From Rhizobium sp. Leaf262 (GTDB lineage Bacteria; Pseudomonadota; Alphaproteobacteria; Rhizobiales; Rhizobiaceae): a DNA stretch of 64,000 bases. The notes beneath the pieces are model-generated. The model was not told the DNA's origin. It did no database searches and saw only the letters and a program-made list of their open reading frames with translations. The stretch covers positions 356,708-420,707 of the forward strand of contig NZ_LMMM01000016.1 of assembly GCF_001422245.1 (NCBI RefSeq), read 5' to 3'. How positions within the stretch are numbered: position 1 is the stretch's first letter; each line of letters starts with the position of its first letter. The translations under genes were made by a program, and so were the position numbers. Below, piece by piece: positions 8,520 through 17,553 of the stretch.

Positions 8520-9877
8520 CTGCCTCGCGTGTTCTACTGATCGATGACGAAGAGGATTTGCGGCTTTCCACCGCGCAGGCGCTGGAGCTTGCCGGTCTGG
8601 ATGTCGTCACCGTCGACAATGCCGACCATGTCTTCGAACTGATCGGCTACAGTTTCGATGGCGTCATCGTCAGCGATATCAGAATGCCTGGCATGGACGG
8701 CATGACGTTGCTGCAAAAGGTGCGCGAGCTGGATGCAGAAATTCCCGTCATTCTGGTCACCGGCCATGGCGATGTACAGCTTGCCGTCAGCGCCATGCGC
8801 AACGGCGCCTATGACTTCATCGAAAAGCCGTTCAGCGTCCAATATCTCGCAGGCATCATCAAACGCGCGATAGACCGCCGCTCGCTGGTGCTGGAGAACC
8901 GTCGGCTGCGTGCCGTGGCAGGTAAGCGCGACGATCTGGAAACACGCCTACCCGGCCGCACGCAGGTCATGGTCGATCTGCGCTATCGCATCCGCGCCAT
9001 CGGTGCGGCAGATGCTGATACGCTTATCATAGGTGATACGGGGGCAGGCAAGGAAGTGGTGGCCCGCGCACTCCACGATATCAGCGCCCGTGCGGACCGG
9101 CCCTTCGTCGCCATCAATTGCGCGGCACTGCCTCAGCATCTGATCGAAAGCGAGTTGTTCGGCCATGAGGCGGGTGCTTTTCCCGGTGCGCTTCGTCCGC
9201 GTTATGGCAAGTTCGAACATGCGCGTGGCGGCACCGTGCTGCTGGATGAAATCGGCTCCATGCCGTTCGATATGCAGGGCAAGCTGTTGCGTGTGCTTCA
9301 AGAGCGTACGATCACCCGCCTTGGCTCCAACGAGACCGTGGAGCTCGATGTGCGCTTCATCGCCACCAGCAAGGCTGATCTGGCGCAGGAGGCGCTGGCG
9401 GGTCGCTTCAGGCAGGATTTGCTCTATCGGCTGAATGTCGCCACCGTGCATGTGCCCTCACTTGTGCAGCGCCGCTCCGATATTCCGCTTCTCTTTTTGC
9501 AGTTGGTGCGGGAAGCAGCGGCGCGTTACGGTCGGGATGATCTCGACGTCCCCTCCGATATCGTCTCGACGCTGGCCATGCAGGATTGGCCCGGTAACGT
9601 GCGGGAACTGAGGAATGCGGCTGACCGGCTGGTGCTGGGGTTGGATGGCAGCGCCTCCGATGGGCAACCCGCATCTGCAAACGTCGAAGGCCTTTCTGCT
9701 AAAGTCGCAGAGTTCGAAAAATCCGTTCTCGCAAGAGCGATCGCTCTGCACAAAGGCAATCTTAAAGCTGTCTATGAGACGCTCGGAATATCGCGCAAGA
9801 CACTCTATGAAAAAATGCAGAAGCACGCGCTGACGAAACATGGCGTTGTCGATGAAGACCTGAAAACGCTGCCCTGA
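8516..9877 (+). CDS. NtrC/DctD-type response regulator with GAFPGA loop
   Basis: A 453-residue regulator: receiver domain with phospho-acceptor Asp54, AAA+ domain with Walker A GDTGAGKE near 173 and Walker B GGTVLLDEIG near 240, and a C-terminal Fis-type helix-turn-helix (GNLKAVYETLGISRKTLYEKM). The sigma-54 contact loop, normally GAFTGA, reads GAFPGA at residues 220-225. This Thr is essential for sigma-54 remodelling in studied family members, so classical sigma-54 activation is doubtful. It is paired with the overlapping sensor kinase and most likely controls tctCBA; repeated sequences that could be its binding sites lie in the 214-base gap before tctC. Confidence 0.88.
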   Translation: MTASRVLLIDDEEDLRLSTAQALELAGLDVVTVDNADHVFELIGYSFDGVIVSDIRMPGMDGMTLLQKVRELDAEIPVILVTGHGDVQLAVSAMRNGAYDFIEKPFSVQYLAGIIKRAIDRRSLVLENRRLRAVAGKRDDLETRLPGRTQVMVDLRYRIRAIGAADADTLIIGDTGAGKEVVARALHDISARADRPFVAINCAALPQHLIESELFGHEAGAFPGALRPRYGKFEHARGGTVLLDEIGSMPFDMQGKLLRVLQERTITRLGSNETVELDVRFIATSKADLAQEALAGRFRQDLLYRLNVATVHVPSLVQRRSDIPLLFLQLVREAAARYGRDDLDVPSDIVSTLAMQDWPGNVRELRNAADRLVLGLDGSASDGQPASANVEGLSAKVAEFEKSVLARAIALHKGNLKAVYETLGISRKTLYEKMQKHALTKHGVVDEDLKTLP

Positions 9878-9895
9878 AGCTTTAGAGATATTTGC

Positions 9896-9947
9896 ATGGG
9901 TGGATTTCCACCCATCAATAATGGATAATGTTTCGCTTTCCACCCAT
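9896..9947. promoter_or_regulatory. inverted and direct repeats upstream of tctC
   Basis: ATGGGTGG-attt-CCACCCAT (9896-9915) is a perfect 8-bp inverted repeat. Its right part TTTCCACCCAT (9905-9915) recurs exactly at 9937-9947, 32 bases or about three helical turns away. Such an array suits cooperative binding of the Fis-type regulator encoded just upstream. No good -24/-12 promoter was found; a weak GG-N10-GC match at 9922-9935 lies between the two copies. Confidence 0.5.
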
Positions 9948-10091
9948 TTTCACCCCGTGAAACGTGCTTTTCTGTCGCTGCGCTCTGCCCTGCATTGCGC
10001 CCGCGCCGCCACCGATTGCAAATAGCCTCACCCCGACCGGCGCAATAGGAGTGCGACGGTCGATGAGGCCATATTTCATCGGGAGGAAAAG

Positions 10092-11075
10092 ATGAAAATT
10101 CTCAAAACCGTCACAGGTGCCGTGGCTGCCGCTGCCGTATCGCTGTTTGCTCTGTCCGCGTCTGCACAGACCTATCCGCAGCGCAACATCACCATGGTCG
10201 TTCCCTTCGCCGCAGGTGGCCCGACCGATACGGTTGCGCGCCTCGTTGCCGAATCCATGTCGAAGGATCTGGGACAACAGATTATCGTGGAAAATGTCGG
10301 CGGTGCCGGTGGCACGCTGGGTGCGGGCCGCGTCGCGTCCGCTGATCCGGATGGTTACACCGTCCTTCTCCACCACATCGGCATGGCAACCAGCGCCACG
10401 CTTTATCGCAAGCTGGCCTACAACACGCTCGAAGCGTTCGACTATGTCGGCCTCGTCACCGAAGTGCCGATGACCATCCTCTCGCGCAAGACGCTGGAAA
10501 CCAACGACCTCAAGAGCCTGATCGAATATGCCAAGGCCAACAAGGATACGGTCACCGTCGCCAATGCCGGTATCGGTGCTGCCTCGCATCTGTGCGGCAT
10601 GCTGTTCATGAGCGCCATCGAAACGCCGCTCGTCACCGTTCCCTACAAGGGCACGGGCCCTGCCATGACCGATCTTCTCGGCGGTCAGGTCGACATCATG
10701 TGCGACCAGACCACCAACACCACCAAGCAAATCCAGGGCGGCACCGTAAAGGCCTATGCCGTCACCACACCGAAGCGTCTGGACGTGCTGCCGAACGTGC
10801 CGACCTCCGCTGAAGCAGGTCTGCCGAACTTCGAAGTTGGTGTCTGGCACGGCATCTATACGCCAAAGGGCACGCCTGCCGAGATCAATGAGCGCCTGTC
10901 CAAGTCGCTTCAGCTTGCGCTGAAGGACCCGAATGTCGCAGCCCGCTTTGCCGAGCTCGGAACCACGCCATCGCCGGAAGCAGATGGCACGCCCTCGGCG
11001 CTCAAGGCCAAGCTTGAAAGCGAGATACCGCGCTGGAAAACGGTGATCGAGGCCGCTGGCCAGTACGCCGACTAA
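10092..11075 (+). CDS. tctC: tripartite tricarboxylate transporter substrate-binding protein (Bug family)
   Basis: A 327-residue periplasmic binding protein. A Sec signal peptide ends near residue 25 (ALSASAQT), followed by the typical Bug start YPQRNITMVVPFAAGGPTDT, in which the GG-Pro-x-Asp loop holds a carboxylate of the ligand. GGAGG lies just before the ATG. It is the first gene of a tctC-tctB-tctA set; family members bind citrate and many other carboxylates, so the true ligand is open. A 10-bp hairpin follows the gene before tctB and may raise the amount of binding protein over membrane subunits. Regulation by the preceding two-component pair is inferred from position. Confidence 0.9.
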   Translation: MKILKTVTGAVAAAAVSLFALSASAQTYPQRNITMVVPFAAGGPTDTVARLVAESMSKDLGQQIIVENVGGAGGTLGAGRVASADPDGYTVLLHHIGMATSATLYRKLAYNTLEAFDYVGLVTEVPMTILSRKTLETNDLKSLIEYAKANKDTVTVANAGIGAASHLCGMLFMSAIETPLVTVPYKGTGPAMTDLLGGQVDIMCDQTTNTTKQIQGGTVKAYAVTTPKRLDVLPNVPTSAEAGLPNFEVGVWHGIYTPKGTPAEINERLSKSLQLALKDPNVAARFAELGTTPSPEADGTPSALKAKLESEIPRWKTVIEAAGQYAD

Positions 11076-11093
11076 GCCTGCTATCAAGCAATC

Positions 11094-11121
11094 GACCGGT
11101 GGCGTTTTGATGCCGCCGGTC
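11094..11121 (+). other. intercistronic hairpin between tctC and tctB
   Basis: GACCGGTGGC (11094-11103) pairs with GCCGCCGGTC (11112-11121) through one G-T wobble, with an 8-base loop. No T run follows, so it is more likely an mRNA 3'-end stabiliser than a full terminator. Confidence 0.6.
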
Positions 11122-11147
11122 TTCACTCGCCAGCGGGGGACAAACAT

Positions 11148-11609
11148 ATGAAATCCATTTCTTTCGACGCAACAGAGGCGATTTGTGGCGCCTTTTTCAT
11201 TCTGCTCGGCATCTTCTTTGCCTGGCAATCCTACGGGCTGGAGCTGGGAACGGCCTTTCGCATGGGCCCCGGCTATTTTCCGCTGGTGTTGTCGCTCATT
11301 CTCGTCGGGCTGGGCACGCTCATCCTCGTGCGCGCTGGCAAGGTTCAGGGAGAGCCGATGGGGCCGATCGCGTGGCGCGGCATCTTTCTCATTCTGCCTG
11401 CACCGATCTTCTTTGGTATGACCGTGCGTGGTCTGGGCTTCGTCCCGGCACTCTTCCTCAGCGCACTCATCGCATCCTTTGCATCGCATAAGATGAAACC
11501 GCTCATGGCGGTTCTGCTGTCGGTCGGCATCACCATCTTTTCCGTCGCAGTCTTCGACTACGGTCTTGGCCTGCCTTTCCAGCGCTTCGGCCCCTGGCTC
11601 AATTTCTGA
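11148..11609 (+). CDS. tctB: TctB family small membrane subunit
   Basis: A 153-residue inner membrane protein with four hydrophobic helices, at about 10-28, 40-58, 80-105 and 120-140. Size, hydrophobic pattern and position between tctC and tctA identify it as the small subunit of a tripartite tricarboxylate transporter. The family is poorly conserved in sequence; RMGPGYFP near residue 39 is its best recognised motif. GGGGGAC precedes the ATG. It ends 5 bases before the first possible tctA start. Confidence 0.88.
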   Translation: MKSISFDATEAICGAFFILLGIFFAWQSYGLELGTAFRMGPGYFPLVLSLILVGLGTLILVRAGKVQGEPMGPIAWRGIFLILPAPIFFGMTVRGLGFVPALFLSALIASFASHKMKPLMAVLLSVGITIFSVAVFDYGLGLPFQRFGPWLNF

Positions 11610-11614
11610 GGTGC

Positions 11615-13123
11615 ATGATGGAACTGTTCAATAATCTCGCGCTCGGTTTTTCCACCGCAACCTCCATAGACAACCTGTTCTTCTGCCTCATCGGTGTGTT
11701 GCTCGGAACCCTGATAGGCGTTCTGCCGGGCATCGGCGCCACGGCGACCATTGCCATGCTGCTGCCGATCACCTTCCAGCTGGAACCGGTTTCGTCGCTC
11801 ATCATGCTGGCCGGTATTTATTACGGCGCACAATATGGCGGCTCGACCACGGCGATCCTCATCAACATGCCGGGCGAATCTTCGTCTGCCGTCACCGCCA
11901 TCGATGGCTACCAGATGGCGCGCAAGGGCAAGGCAGGCGTGGCACTGGCTATTGCCGCCATCGGCTCTTTCTTCGCTGGCACGGTCTCGACCTTCCTCGT
12001 GGCAGTCTTTGCACCGCCACTCACCGCCATCGCGCTGGAGTTCGGTGCCGCCGAATATTTCTCGCTGATGGTGGTCGGGCTGGTCTCGTCCATAGCCCTT
12101 GCCCACGGCTCCATCATCAAAGCGCTGGCCATGGTGGTCTTGGGGCTACTGCTCGGTCTCGTCGGCACGGATATCTATAGCGGCACGCCGCGCTTCACTC
12201 TGGGCATTCGTGAATATGCCGATGGTCTCAACTTCGTCGCTGTCGCCGTCGGTGTCTTCGGCATCGCCGAAATCTTGAGAAACCTGGAGAATGAAAAGAC
12301 ACGTTCCGTCTTGATGGCCAAGGTCAGCGGCCTCCTGCCCAGCAAGGAAGACTTCAAGCAGATGATCGGCCCGGTTCTGCGCGGCACGGCCATCGGCTCG
12401 GCCCTCGGCATTCTGCCGGGCGGCGGCGCGATCCTTGCGGCCTTTGCGTCTTACACGGTGGAAAAGCGTGTCTCGAAGCACCCGGAAGAATTCGGTCATG
12501 GTGCCATTGCCGGTGTGGCTGGCCCCGAATCGGCCAACAATGCCGGTGCGCAGACCTCGTTCATTCCGCTCCTGACCCTTGGCATTCCTGCCAACCCGGT
12601 CATGGCACTTATGATAGGCGCGATGATCATTCAGGGCATCGTTCCCGGACCCAATGTCGCCACCGAACAGCCTGCGCTGTTCTGGGGCATCATCGCCTCC
12701 ATGTGGATCGGCAATTTGATGCTGGTCGTTCTCAACCTACCGCTCATCGGGCTGTGGGTGAAATTGCTGACGATCCCCTACTACGTGCTTTTCCCCATCA
12801 TCATGGCGTTCTGTGCCATTGGCGTCTACAGCGTCAATTCCAACGTCTACGACCTCTATGCCGTCGCCTTCTTCGGGCTCATCGGCTATGCGCTCGTCAA
12901 ACTGCGCTGCGAACCGGCACCGCTTCTGCTCGGCTTCGTTCTGGGGCCGCTTCTGGAAGAAAACCTGCGGCGCGCCATGATCCTGTCGCGCGGTGACGCG
13001 ACGACCTTCGTCACGCGTCCCATCAGCGCCACGTTGCTGTTGATCGCACTGGCGGTTCTGGTCGTTGTCTTCCTGCCCAGCGTCAAGAAGAAGCGCGAAG
13101 AGGTCTTCCAGGAAGAAGATTGA
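11615..13123 (+). CDS. tctA: TctA family large membrane subunit
   Basis: A 502-residue, highly hydrophobic protein with about 11-12 transmembrane helices. It carries the TctA signatures GTLIGVLPGIGATATIA near residues 30-46 and YYGAQYGGSTTAILINMPGE near 69-88, and a second glycine-rich repeat, GILPGGGAILAAF, near 267-279. It is the ion-coupled permease that takes substrate from the TctC protein. ATG 11618, one codon later, is an equally good start behind GAGGTG. A strong terminator follows, closing the tctCBA unit. Confidence 0.94.
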   Translation: MMELFNNLALGFSTATSIDNLFFCLIGVLLGTLIGVLPGIGATATIAMLLPITFQLEPVSSLIMLAGIYYGAQYGGSTTAILINMPGESSSAVTAIDGYQMARKGKAGVALAIAAIGSFFAGTVSTFLVAVFAPPLTAIALEFGAAEYFSLMVVGLVSSIALAHGSIIKALAMVVLGLLLGLVGTDIYSGTPRFTLGIREYADGLNFVAVAVGVFGIAEILRNLENEKTRSVLMAKVSGLLPSKEDFKQMIGPVLRGTAIGSALGILPGGGAILAAFASYTVEKRVSKHPEEFGHGAIAGVAGPESANNAGAQTSFIPLLTLGIPANPVMALMIGAMIIQGIVPGPNVATEQPALFWGIIASMWIGNLMLVVLNLPLIGLWVKLLTIPYYVLFPIIMAFCAIGVYSVNSNVYDLYAVAFFGLIGYALVKLRCEPAPLLLGFVLGPLLEENLRRAMILSRGDATTFVTRPISATLLLIALAVLVVVFLPSVKKKREEVFQEED

Positions 13124-13149
13124 TCTTTGACCGCATCACCGAAACCACC

Positions 13150-13180
13150 AAAGGCCGGGCATCATGTCCGGCCTTTGTCT
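13150..13180 (+). terminator. tctCBA terminator
   Basis: AAAGGCCGG (13150-13158) pairs with CCGGCCTTT (13168-13176) around a 9-base loop, followed by a short T-rich run. Confidence 0.8.
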
Positions 13181-13231
13181 TGTCTGTGAGATGTAAAGCT
13201 GGCAAAGCAGGGCCTAGATCAGGAGATGCCC

Positions 13232-13444
13232 ATGGCCGACGACAGCGAAAACCGTATCATTGCACTCGAAGAAACCGTGGCGCATCAGGCAAAGACCATT
13301 GAGGAGCTGTCCGATCAACTGACCGAGCAATGGAAAGTCGTCGAGCAGACCCGCGCCAAACTGGATCGGCTGACCGAGCGCTTTTTGAACCTCGAAGAGC
13401 AGTCGCTGGAAGCCCCAGCCATTACCAAGCCACCGCATTATTGA
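13232..13444 (+). CDS. slyX: SlyX family protein
   Basis: A 70-residue acidic coiled-coil protein (RIIALEETVAHQAKTIEELSDQLTEQ) ending in the proline/His tail KPPHY typical of SlyX. Function is unknown across the family. ATG 13232 has AGGAG (13221-13225) at a proper distance; ATG 13226 touches the ribosome site and is unlikely. The DUF924 gene follows after 10 bases, so the two are probably cotranscribed. Confidence 0.85.
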   Translation: MADDSENRIIALEETVAHQAKTIEELSDQLTEQWKVVEQTRAKLDRLTERFLNLEEQSLEAPAITKPPHY

Positions 13445-13454
13445 GGAGCGCATT

Positions 13455-14006
13455 ATGAGCAAAGGCACCACAACGCCCGCTTCTGATGTCATGGCATTCT
13501 GGAAAGAGGCCGGACCGGAAAAATGGTTCGACAAGGACGCCCATTTCGACGCGACGTTTCATGATCGTTTCAGGGATTTGCATTTTTCAGCCGCCCGCCG
13601 CGAACTTGATAGCTGGCTTGAGGGCGACGAGAGCAGTCTTGCGCTGCTGTTGCTGCTGGATCAGTTTCCGCGCAATTGCTTTCGCGGCACGGCCCATATG
13701 TATGCCACCGACCCGCTTGCCCGCCATTATGGCCATGAAGCCATGCGCCGGGGTCACGACGTGACGATCGATGCGGAGCTTCGCATTTTCTTCTACTTGC
13801 CCTTGATGCATTCCGAAGACCTTGAGGACCAGCACCTGTGTTGCAAGCTGTGCGAACCCCTGGGCGAGCGCTACCTACCTTTTGCCGTCGAGCATCGCGA
13901 CATCATAGACCGCTTCGGTCGTTTCCCGCATCGCAATGACATCCTGCTGCGAAAGAGTACCGAGAAAGAGAAACTCTTTTTGGAACAGGGCGGATTTGCT
14001 GGCTGA
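13455..14006 (+). CDS. DUF924 family protein
   Basis: A 183-residue protein with the all-helical DUF924 pattern: an FWKEAGPEKWFDKD start, the conserved LLLLLDQFPRNCFRGT core near residues 61-76, and FFYLPLMHSEDL near 114-125. The fold resembles a tetratricopeptide-like helical bundle; no biochemical role is established. GAGGAG is 7-12 bases before the ATG. It lies downstream of slyX and is convergent with dnaJ, with a shared terminator between them. Confidence 0.88.
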   Translation: MSKGTTTPASDVMAFWKEAGPEKWFDKDAHFDATFHDRFRDLHFSAARRELDSWLEGDESSLALLLLLDQFPRNCFRGTAHMYATDPLARHYGHEAMRRGHDVTIDAELRIFFYLPLMHSEDLEDQHLCCKLCEPLGERYLPFAVEHRDIIDRFGRFPHRNDILLRKSTEKEKLFLEQGGFAG

Positions 14007-14021
14007 TCTGGCGGGCATAAA

Positions 14022-14056
14022 AAAGCCGAGCATTCTTTCGAAGCGCGGCTTTGTCT
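14022..14056. terminator. bidirectional terminator between the DUF924 gene and dnaJ
   Basis: AAAGCCG (14022-14028) pairs with CGGCTTT (14046-14052), flanked by A residues on the left and T residues on the right, so it can act for both converging transcripts. Confidence 0.7.
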
Positions 14057-14075
14057 TAACCATCAAGCGGTGAGA

Positions 14076-15209
14076 TCAGCCGTCGAAGAATTCCTTCATC
14101 CGGGCAAAGAAGCCGGTGGATTCTGGATTGTTATCCTTGGACGACAATTCATGGAATTCCTGCAGCAATTCGCGCTGACGCTTGGTCAGCTTCTGAGGTG
14201 TTTCGATCTGAATCTGGATATAGAGATCGCCCTGTTGCGCAGACCGCAGAACAGGCATTCCCTTGCCCTTCAGACGGAACTGCTTGCCCGCCTGCGTACC
14301 TTCGGGCACCGTCACGCGCGATTTTGTACCATCAAGCGTCGTCACATCGAATGTGCCGCCAAGTGCTGCCGTCGTCATGGAGATCGGCACGGCGCAATAG
14401 AGATCGGCACCGTCACGCTGGAAGAACTCATGCGGACGCACGGACAGGAAGATATAGAGGTCGCCCGATGGGCCACCGCGCATACCCGCCTCGCCTTCGC
14501 CTTGCAGGCGAATGCGGGTACCGTCTTCGATACCGGCTGGAATATTGACCGAGAGCGAACGCTCTTCCGTCACGCGACCCTGACCGTGGCACTTGCTGCA
14601 AGGGTCGGTAATCGTCTGGCCGCGACCGTGGCAGGTCGGGCAGGTACGCTCGACGGAGAAAAATCCTTGCGCGGCACGCACACGGCCAGAACCCTGGCAG
14701 GTGCCACAGGTCTTGGGCTGCGTGCCGGGCTTCGCACCGGAACCGGAACAGACATCGCAGGTGATGGAGGTCGGCACACGGATTTGCGCCGTCTTGCCCG
14801 CAAAGGCTTCTTCCAGCGAGATTTCCATGTTGTAGCGAAGATCGGCACCGCGTTCGCGTCCGCCGCTCGAGCGACGCGCACGCCCGCCACCCATCATCTC
14901 GCCGAAGATGTCTTCGAAAATGTCGGAGAAGCCACCGCTGCCGCCACCGCCGAAGCCGCCGCCCGCATTGCCCATGCCGCCCTGCTCGAAGGCCGCGTGA
15001 CCGAAACGGTCATAGGCAGCCCGCTTCTGTGGGTCTTTCAGTGTTTCATAGGCTTCGTTGAGTTCTTTGAATTTCTTCTCAGACTCGGCGTCACCAGGAT
15101 TCTTGTCCGGATGATATTTCATCGCGAGTTTGCGGAAGGCGCTTTTCAGCTCTTTTTCGTCGGCAGTTCTGCCAACGCCAAGTGTTTCGTAAAAGTCTGC
15201 TTTCGCCAT
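14076..15209 (-). CDS. dnaJ: chaperone DnaJ (Hsp40)
   Basis: A 377-residue type I J-protein that delivers substrates to DnaK and stimulates its ATPase. The J domain (1-70) contains YHPDKNPG with the essential His-Pro-Asp. A Gly/Phe-rich segment follows (about 80-110). The zinc-finger domain shows four CxxCxGxG repeats ([32 protein letters not shown]), and the C-terminal beta domains end in the usual way. The ATG at 15209 ([12 protein letters not shown]) matches the family; an upstream in-frame start is ignored. It follows dnaK by 86 bases containing two overlapping hairpins that may modulate its expression. Confidence 0.97.
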   Translation of the reverse strand: MAKADFYETLGVGRTADEKELKSAFRKLAMKYHPDKNPGDAESEKKFKELNEAYETLKDPQKRAAYDRFGHAAFEQGGMGNAGGGFGGGGSGGFSDIFEDIFGEMMGGGRARRSSGGRERGADLRYNMEISLEEAFAGKTAQIRVPTSITCDVCSGSGAKPGTQPKTCGTCQGSGRVRAAQGFFSVERTCPTCHGRGQTITDPCSKCHGQGRVTEERSLSVNIPAGIEDGTRIRLQGEGEAGMRGGPSGDLYIFLSVRPHEFFQRDGADLYCAVPISMTTAALGGTFDVTTLDGTKSRVTVPEGTQAGKQFRLKGKGMPVLRSAQQGDLYIQIQIETPQKLTKRQRELLQEFHELSSKDNNPESTGFFARMKEFFDG

Positions 15210-15221
15210 TAATAACACGCC

Positions 15222-15256
15222 CCGGAAATGGATTTCCGGCTGCACGAGGCAGCCGG
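15222..15256 (-). other. overlapping hairpins in the dnaK-dnaJ spacer
   Basis: On the mRNA strand, CCGGCTGC (15256-15249) pairs with GCAGCCGG (15243-15236). The ATTTCCGG element (15222-15229 with 15232-15239) can pair too, but both need the bases 15236-15239, so the two hairpins exclude each other. The second lies immediately before the dnaJ ribosome site, which suggests a switch or RNA-processing site; this is inferred from pairing only. Confidence 0.5.
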
Positions 15257-15295
15257 ATTTCAGTCAAGCATCAATTGGATTTCAAAACGTCACGC

Positions 15296-17200
<1,905 letters not shown>

Positions 17201-17219
17201 TCTCTTCTCTCCTTGAAGC

Positions 17220-17258
17220 GAGTTGTCGGAACCCCGGGAGGCATTCCACTGACAACTC
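17220..17258 (-). other. stem-loop in the dnaK 5' leader
   Basis: GAGTTGTC (17220-17227) pairs with GACAACTC (17251-17258). The stem extends by GGAA (17228-17231) with TTCC (17244-17247) across a three-base bulge. It ends about 20 bases before the dnaK start codon. It could stabilise the message or respond to temperature; sequence alone does not say which. Confidence 0.5.
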
Positions 17259-17313
17259 CTTGACTTGGATGGTCTTCCGGTTTGTGCAGCATTCTTGCTG
17301 CTGTCTGGGGGGT

Positions 17314-17342
17314 ATATAAGGAGCGATTTTTCCCGCTGCAAG
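17314..17342 (-). promoter_or_regulatory. sigma-32 (RpoH) heat-shock promoter of dnaK
   Basis: Read on the minus strand: CTTG at 17342-17339, exactly 18 bases, then CTTATAT at 17320-17314. This matches the alphaproteobacterial heat-shock consensus CTTG-N17/18-CYTATNT described for Agrobacterium dnaKJ. The transcript start would be about 105 bases before the dnaK ATG. Confidence 0.85.
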
Positions 17343-17478
17343 GCGGATCAATGCGTCGATTGCACCAAAAAATGAAGAAATAAAGCTTGCATAAAACAGA
17401 TGAGGCACCCTGAGCGCCTTTCGGCACGGCAGAAATAAAAACAGCCGGGTTGTGCAGCGCCCTTCAGATTCGCGCGGA

Positions 17479-17511
17479 TCGTCATTTCACTGTCATGCGC
17501 GGTCCCTATAG
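17479..17511 (+). promoter_or_regulatory. Pho box and -10 of the alkaline phosphatase gene
   Basis: Two 7-mers spaced 11 bases apart, TCGTCAT (17479-17485) and CTGTCAT (17490-17496), match the PhoB direct-repeat consensus CTGTCAT-N4-CTGTCAT. A CTATAG element (17506-17511) starts 9 bases after the second repeat, the geometry of PhoB-activated promoters in which the box replaces the -35. Confidence 0.75.
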
Positions 17512-17553
17512 GCGGGGTGCTTTTCTATAAAACATAACTCCTTAGAGGTTATC

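Noticed and set aside
9922..9935. A GG-N10-GC match that could be a sigma-54 promoter for tctC
   Set aside because: Only the core dinucleotides match; the flanking TGGCAC and TTGC bases are poor, and the site lies between the repeat copies.
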